Position numbers and translations under genes: made by a program. 41,760 nt of DNA, taken from positions 1-41,760 of the IMG/VR virus record IMGVR_UViG_3300032249_000636; one strand, given 5' to 3'. The notes beneath the pieces are model-generated. The model ran no database searches, had not been told where the DNA came from, and was given only the letters and a program-made list of their open reading frames with translations. This document shows, piece after piece, positions 38,292-41,760 of the stretch (its first letter is position 1; each line of letters starts with the position of its first letter). The stretch comes from a virus.

Positions 38292-39615
38292 CGAGGCACC
38301 CATCCCGAAGAACGAGGACACCCGCCCCCGCGATCTGATTCGTGAGCAGGCCGCAAGCACCGCGTCAAAAGACCCCCTTACCGCATTGGCGGCAGAACAG
38401 GAGCGTCCTCCGATTGTGGAGGCACCGCCCCCGTTCCCGTCCATGCCCTCGCTGCCGTTTCAGCCTCCGGTCACGGACGACTTGATGGCCGAGGCGGCAC
38501 GGATGGCGGTCGCCGACGCTCTAAAGAGAATCACCATCAATGGTGCCCCCGCTACCCCGTCAGGGGATGGGGGTTTCGACTTCTCCATCCAGCACAGAGA
38601 GCCCGCCAGCGAAACGTTTGCGCGAATCAACTCTCCTCCGCCCCCGGCACCGCCAACGCAGACGCTTTCCGAACAACACGGCACCCTTCTTGGAGGCGTC
38701 GTTGAGCAACCAAAGCCTGTTGAGGAAAGGATGAGTTTGTCCGAGCAGCATGGAACCCTCCTGACGGGCACCAAAGAGCAGCCGCCGACGTTTTCCACGC
38801 CGCAGGAGCCCCTGAGATTCCCCGAGCATCAAGAGCCTTACAAGGGGCCGCTGGAGCAGCAGCACGGGTCACTTCTCGGGCGCAACGAAAGCACCGACCC
38901 CCACAAGGACGAAAGGGGCACCATGATGGGGCGGGAAAGGCTGGAGGGGGAGACTCGCGGGGAATACATGGAGCGGCAGAAAGAGATCCGCGAATTCAAG
39001 AAGGACGACGCCACCGCCGCCGCCATCAAGAATGGTGACACGACCTACTTCAACAAGGGATTCGTGCCCGTCCTGTTCACCCGGGGAGACGGATTGCGAA
39101 AGATCCTGCTTCGCATCGACAACTCCATCAGCACCGTTGTTGAGGGCGCGGTCGGAAGCGAACGCACGGGAACCCTTCCCGCAACCAATGGGTATTACAT
39201 CGCGGGAGCAGATGCCCCACCGCACCCGTGGCAAGTGACGTTCCGCAAAGACGGCGAAACGTGGCAATACAAAGTTGACCTCGCCAGCGACCTTTACAAA
39301 GGGTTTGCCGACTGGACAAAGCAGACGGTTACGGGACTGGACGCATGGGCCTCGGCCAGCGAGGGCTACCTTGTGCTGACTGGAACCATTGCTTCGGGAG
39401 CAATTACCGCCGCCGCCGTCTCCTTGGGAGGCACTACCCTTCCCGCCCGTATCACGTTTGCGGGGTCGCCATCGGTGCAAACACAATTCGTTTACCAGTT
39501 GGCCTACATCTACGCGGTCGGAGACGGGTTCAAGGTCATTCAGAACGCGCACAGTCACCTGACCCTTGTGGACGTTTGCGTAGATGGAAAGGGCGCACTC
39601 TACCCCATTCAATGA
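38284..39615 (+). CDS. Structural-type protein with EQHGTLL repeats and C-terminal beta domain
   Basis: A 443-residue protein with an eight-base overlap with the preceding gene. The N-terminal half is disordered and Pro/Glu-rich, with short motifs LSEQHGTLLGG (128), LSEQHGTLLTG (152), LEQQHGSLLGR (190) and a weaker DERGTMMGRE (209). They may be binding peptides for a partner protein. A charged helix follows (EYMERQKEIREFKKDDATA). The C-terminal about 200 residues are strand-rich (GFVPVLFTRGDGLRKILLRI, PWQVTFRKDGETWQYKVDLA) like a virion protein domain. Function unknown; co-transcribed with appendage genes. Confidence 0.6.
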   Translation: MSDEAPIPKNEDTRPRDLIREQAASTASKDPLTALAAEQERPPIVEAPPPFPSMPSLPFQPPVTDDLMAEAARMAVADALKRITINGAPATPSGDGGFDFSIQHREPASETFARINSPPPPAPPTQTLSEQHGTLLGGVVEQPKPVEERMSLSEQHGTLLTGTKEQPPTFSTPQEPLRFPEHQEPYKGPLEQQHGSLLGRNESTDPHKDERGTMMGRERLEGETRGEYMERQKEIREFKKDDATAAAIKNGDTTYFNKGFVPVLFTRGDGLRKILLRIDNSISTVVEGAVGSERTGTLPATNGYYIAGADAPPHPWQVTFRKDGETWQYKVDLASDLYKGFADWTKQTVTGLDAWASASEGYLVLTGTIASGAITAAAVSLGGTTLPARITFAGSPSVQTQFVYQLAYIYAVGDGFKVIQNAHSHLTLVDVCVDGKGALYPIQ

Positions 39616-40361
39616 GTCTGATTTCGAGTCTCCCCTTTTGTGTGAAGGAGTTCGACAACTTCTCGGAGGTAGTAGCGGCTTACGACACCCCCTATGCCGA
39701 AGCGCAAGTTCTCGGGAGTGGCACAACTTACAACAGTTTCAAGGGTTCACTTTTTCCGTTGGCCCTTACAAAAGCGCAGGCGCACGCTCTGTATTGGAAG
39801 GTAAAGCAAATCGAACTCGCTTACGAGGTAAGCACCGCAGGAACCGACGCTATCGGTTTTCCTGAAACTTTTGCGGAAGTTCCATCAGACTTTTTGGGCA
39901 GCAGCGTCAGGACCGCTATTCATAAAAGAGTTTGCGGAGGACTTAGCAACTTGCCCTACACGTCAGGGTTTTACACGCCCCCGCCCGCTGACGAAACGAC
40001 TTACGACGGGACTTCGATTTCGTTGTTTCAAGCGCGGGGATACTACAATTCAGAGCCCGCGTGGGTGGACATCCCTCGTTGTGTGAAGGTGGGAGATGCC
40101 TACTACCCAATGTTTGCTTGGGGAGACGACGCTTACGGGGGTGGGCAAGCATCCACTTTTGGCATTGAATCTACTCGCGTTGACGGGGCGAACACCTTCA
40201 CAAGCACTTGGGTAACAGGACCGACTGTGACGCTTGATTTTCCTGATTCCAGCACCGCCACTTTTGCAACGTGGCTTCTTGAAGTGGTGAAAACCGGACC
40301 ATCCCCGGGCTCGACAAGTTCCGATCTGACGGTTTCAAACTGGCCTGTTATTCTATGGTAG
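39612..40361 (+). CDS. Hypothetical appendage-region protein, 249 residues
   Basis: Not recognised. MSLISSLPFCVKEFDNFSEV opens a region with an LTKAQAHALYWKVKQIELAY helix. A Gly/Tyr/Thr-rich part follows (YDGTSISLFQARGYYNSEPA), and the end is a beta domain (TVTLDFPDSSTATFATWLLE). The ATG at 39612 makes an ATGA overlap with the upstream stop; a longer frame from 39345 is a shadow. The DNA is somewhat AT-richer than the capsid region, as in the fibre gene. Confidence 0.6.
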   Translation: MSLISSLPFCVKEFDNFSEVVAAYDTPYAEAQVLGSGTTYNSFKGSLFPLALTKAQAHALYWKVKQIELAYEVSTAGTDAIGFPETFAEVPSDFLGSSVRTAIHKRVCGGLSNLPYTSGFYTPPPADETTYDGTSISLFQARGYYNSEPAWVDIPRCVKVGDAYYPMFAWGDDAYGGGQASTFGIESTRVDGANTFTSTWVTGPTVTLDFPDSSTATFATWLLEVVKTGPSPGSTSSDLTVSNWPVILW

Positions 40362-40942
40362 CCAACGACCATGAAGTTTTGCACCGGGAAATTCTCGACG
40401 TTGGGGGCGTTATCGTTGGGGGCTACGTTCGAGAATGGGTAAGAAACGGCGGAGACGCCCCATCAAACGAGGGGTGGTCTGACGTGGATTGCTTCTTCCC
40501 TGATCCTGACAAGGGGTTAGCGGCAAGGGCACGCCTCAAGGAGTTGCTTGGCGAACGTTGCCCGAGCATCCAGATACTTTTCGGGCTGGAGTTCTTCGAT
40601 GACTTTTTTTGCAACTGTTGGAAATTCGACGGGGCGATTTCGCCATATCCTCCCGCTATCGACCGATACGAGCAAACGCTTGAAGAAACCCGCCAAGAAA
40701 TAGCGCGGGTCATCGTCTCCATTCCTCGGGTTATGCGGGCACCAAGACGAGTCGCCGCCATGTCCCAAAGAGGATGGGAGATTCAAAACCACTTGGGGCG
40801 AACCGCGATTCGTCCGCATCAGTTTTCTCGGGAGGATTGGGCAACAGGAAATTTCCGCGAGTTGGCGTGGAATCCTTGGTGCGTTCTGACCGAGGACAAG
40901 CGCATTTTGCGAATAATTCCGCCCCGCAAAAAAAGTTCTTGA
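40355..40942 (+). CDS. Nucleotidyltransferase-fold protein
   Basis: A 195-residue protein with the signature of the polymerase-beta-type nucleotidyltransferase superfamily near its start: V-G22-G23-Y-V-R26-E-W-V, then W-S-D43-V-D45-C-F-F. This is the GG...R...DxD layout of CCA-adding and minimal nucleotidyltransferases, with both metal-binding Asp residues present. A helical segment (YEQTLEETRQEIARVIVSIP) and a basic C-terminus follow (ILRIIPPRKKSS). Substrate unknown: possibilities are tRNA ends, protein side chains or small molecules. It overlaps the previous gene by seven bases. Confidence 0.6.
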   Translation: MVANDHEVLHREILDVGGVIVGGYVREWVRNGGDAPSNEGWSDVDCFFPDPDKGLAARARLKELLGERCPSIQILFGLEFFDDFFCNCWKFDGAISPYPPAIDRYEQTLEETRQEIARVIVSIPRVMRAPRRVAAMSQRGWEIQNHLGRTAIRPHQFSREDWATGNFRELAWNPWCVLTEDKRILRIIPPRKKSS

Positions 40943-40946
40943 CGGG

Positions 40947-40974
40947 TGATGCAGTTTGATGCGAAAGTGCATCA
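40947..40974. promoter_or_regulatory. Candidate operator: repeated TGATGC half-sites
   Basis: TGATGC at 40947-40952 and again at 40957-40962, exactly 10 bp apart, followed by the reverse complement GCATCA at 40969-40974. A TTGACG at 40939 could be a -35 box. The spacing puts the two direct half-sites on one face of the helix, as is usual for ribbon-helix-helix repressors, and the gene at 41005 encodes one. Confidence 0.5.
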
Positions 40975-40997
40975 TTCCCTTCGCAAACGCGAGGGAA
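40975..40997 (+). promoter_or_regulatory. Hairpin just upstream of the ribbon-helix-helix gene
   Basis: TTCCCTTCGC, loop AAAC, GCGAGGGAA: a 9-bp stem with one bulged base, ending 7 bases before the ATG at 41005. It follows the rightward block that ends at 40942. It could be a weak terminator or mRNA leader structure, or part of the operator. Confidence 0.45.
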
Positions 40998-41004
40998 TTT
41001 CACC

Positions 41005-41184
41005 ATGAGAACCACCATCGACCTGCCTGAAAACATGTTGAAAGACGTTTACAAATTGGCCCGTATCAACAGGCGGACACGCTCCTCGGAGATTGCCGTT
41101 GCCGTTGAACGTTGGCTGACTGTCAACGAGTCCGTGTTAGGGCAGGTCAAATCCAAGAAAGGAACCAGTCAGCATGATCGTTAG
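41005..41184 (+). CDS. Ribbon-helix-helix (CopG/Arc-type) DNA-binding protein
   Basis: A 59-residue protein: MRTTIDLPENMLKDVYKLAR, then INRRTRSSEIAVAVERWL and a polar tail. The TTIDLPE strand, two helices and the R-x-R-S-S-E-I turn are the standard ribbon-helix-helix repressor fold, which dimerises and inserts its beta ribbon into the major groove. It probably represses its own promoter through the repeats at 40947-40974 and so controls the following replication-type gene. It may alternatively be an antitoxin-like protein, but no toxin gene is next to it. Confidence 0.75.
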   Translation: MRTTIDLPENMLKDVYKLARINRRTRSSEIAVAVERWLTVNESVLGQVKSKKGTSQHDR

Positions 41185-41760
41185 TGACAAAGGCGGGGGA
41201 GATTTCACGCCACCCCCAAGCGGAACACACATTGCGCGTTGCGTGCAACTTGTGGACATGGGCACCCAACGATGGGTGTTTCAAGGCAAACCCAAGGCGA
41301 CTCGCAAGGCTCGCCTGACATTCGAGTTGCCAGAAGAACTCCACGTCTTCGACGAAGACAGAGGCGAAGAACCGTTCATCGTTTCGCAAGAGTTCACGGC
41401 ATCCATCGGCGTCAAGGCGAACCTTCGCAAAGCCCTCGAATCGTGGCGCGGCCGCCCCTTCACCAAAGAGGAACTTGATGGGTTCGAGTTGTCCGCAATC
41501 GTTGGTGCCCCGGCGATGATTACCATTGTCCACGTCACCAAGGGCGACAAGAAATACGCCAACATCACAGGCATCGCCAAGCTGCCGAAGAACACCAAAT
41601 GCCCGAAGCAAATTTTGCCTTCGGTCAACTTCTCACTCGATAACTTCGACCAGAAGGTTTTCGACGGTTTGCCCGAGTGGTTGCGGAACAAAATCGCCGA
41701 CTCCGACGAATACAAGGCGTTGGAAAACGGAGACATGGACCAAACCCCGCCGCCCGACGG
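41174..41760 (+). CDS. Conserved phage replication/recombination-module protein, 3' end outside the window
   Basis: 195 residues visible; the frame is open at the window edge. The N-terminus MIVSDKGGGDFTPPPSGTH leads into ARCVQLVDMGTQRWV, then RLTFELPEELHVF, KANLRKALESWRGRPFTKEE, VTKGDKKYANITGIAKLPK and a C-terminal helix. This layout is shared by proteins found in phage replication/recombination gene groups, often suggested to bind single-stranded DNA, but no exact role is established. It starts 11 bases before the stop of the ribbon-helix-helix gene, so the two are translationally linked and likely co-regulated. Confidence 0.6.
   Translation, partial: MIVSDKGGGDFTPPPSGTHIARCVQLVDMGTQRWVFQGKPKATRKARLTFELPEELHVFDEDRGEEPFIVSQEFTASIGVKANLRKALESWRGRPFTKEELDGFELSAIVGAPAMITIVHVTKGDKKYANITGIAKLPKNTKCPKQILPSVNFSLDNFDQKVFDGLPEWLRNKIADSDEYKALENGDMDQTPPPD

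Noticed and set aside
1-41760. Prophage state (integrase, attachment site, lysogeny repressor)
   Set aside because: No integrase, no direct repeats at the tRNA and no host genes are visible; the ribbon-helix-helix protein alone is not evidence of lysogeny.

Overview
The window is part of the genome of a lytic-type tailed dsDNA phage, probably with a short (podovirus-like) tail: it has a large terminase, portal, scaffold, DUF4043/N4 gp56-like major capsid protein, a head-tail connector candidate, fibres and a lysis cassette. I see no tape-measure protein, tail sheath, integrase or integration site. The DNA is GC-rich and genes are very tightly packed. At least 13 junctions use the 4-base ATGA stop/start overlap, and most genes that do not overlap have A/C-rich leaders without a Shine-Dalgarno sequence. 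This suggests a GC-rich host with low Shine-Dalgarno usage (for example Verrucomicrobia or a relative), but the host cannot be fixed from this sequence.

Layout. Positions 1-1562 (minus strand) hold five small genes, including a crAss001_48-related protein; their boundaries carry a repeated 11-mer, GTGTTGACCCG. Positions 1563-1863 are the divergent control region with a tRNA (anticodon CAT). From 1864 to the right edge everything is on the plus strand. 1864-3356 holds four small genes (two cysteine-rich) and a Dam-type adenine methyltransferase. 3353-5623 is a large terminase with an intact dual-specificity phosphatase domain fused to its N-terminus. 5673-7850 is a Pro/Ala-rich protein. 7847-22654 is a single ORF of 4935 codons, a polyvalent protein combining an adenine methyltransferase, a strawberry-notch/DarB-like helicase, an inorganic-pyrophosphatase-like domain, a metallopeptidase and an LPD38-like C-terminus. 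22656-24923 is the portal. 24832-28863 holds small structural proteins, a BppU-like protein and a collagen-containing tail fibre. 28868-31534 holds small genes, a spanin-like pair, an Acb2/Tad1-like nucleotide-sponge candidate, a holin and a YkuD-like endolysin. 31560-34292 holds scaffold and capsid, ending in a terminator-like hairpin. 34367-40361 holds connector and fibre/adhesin genes, one with about 385 residues of Gly-Thr/Ser/Asn repeats. 40355-41760 holds a nucleotidyltransferase-like protein, a ribbon-helix-helix regulator behind a repeat-rich operator, and the start of a replication/recombination-type gene.

How the genes may work together (inference). The giant protein probably travels in the virion and enters the cell with the DNA, where its methyltransferase and helicase modules would act against restriction in the way described for P1 DarB and other polyvalent proteins. 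The separate Dam methylase and the Acb2-like protein would add further counter-defence.

The two most unusual observations are the phosphatase-terminase fusion and a 103-codon gene nested in the +1 frame inside the giant ORF (13839-14150). In that stretch the nested frame, not the giant frame, has the genome's normal codon use.
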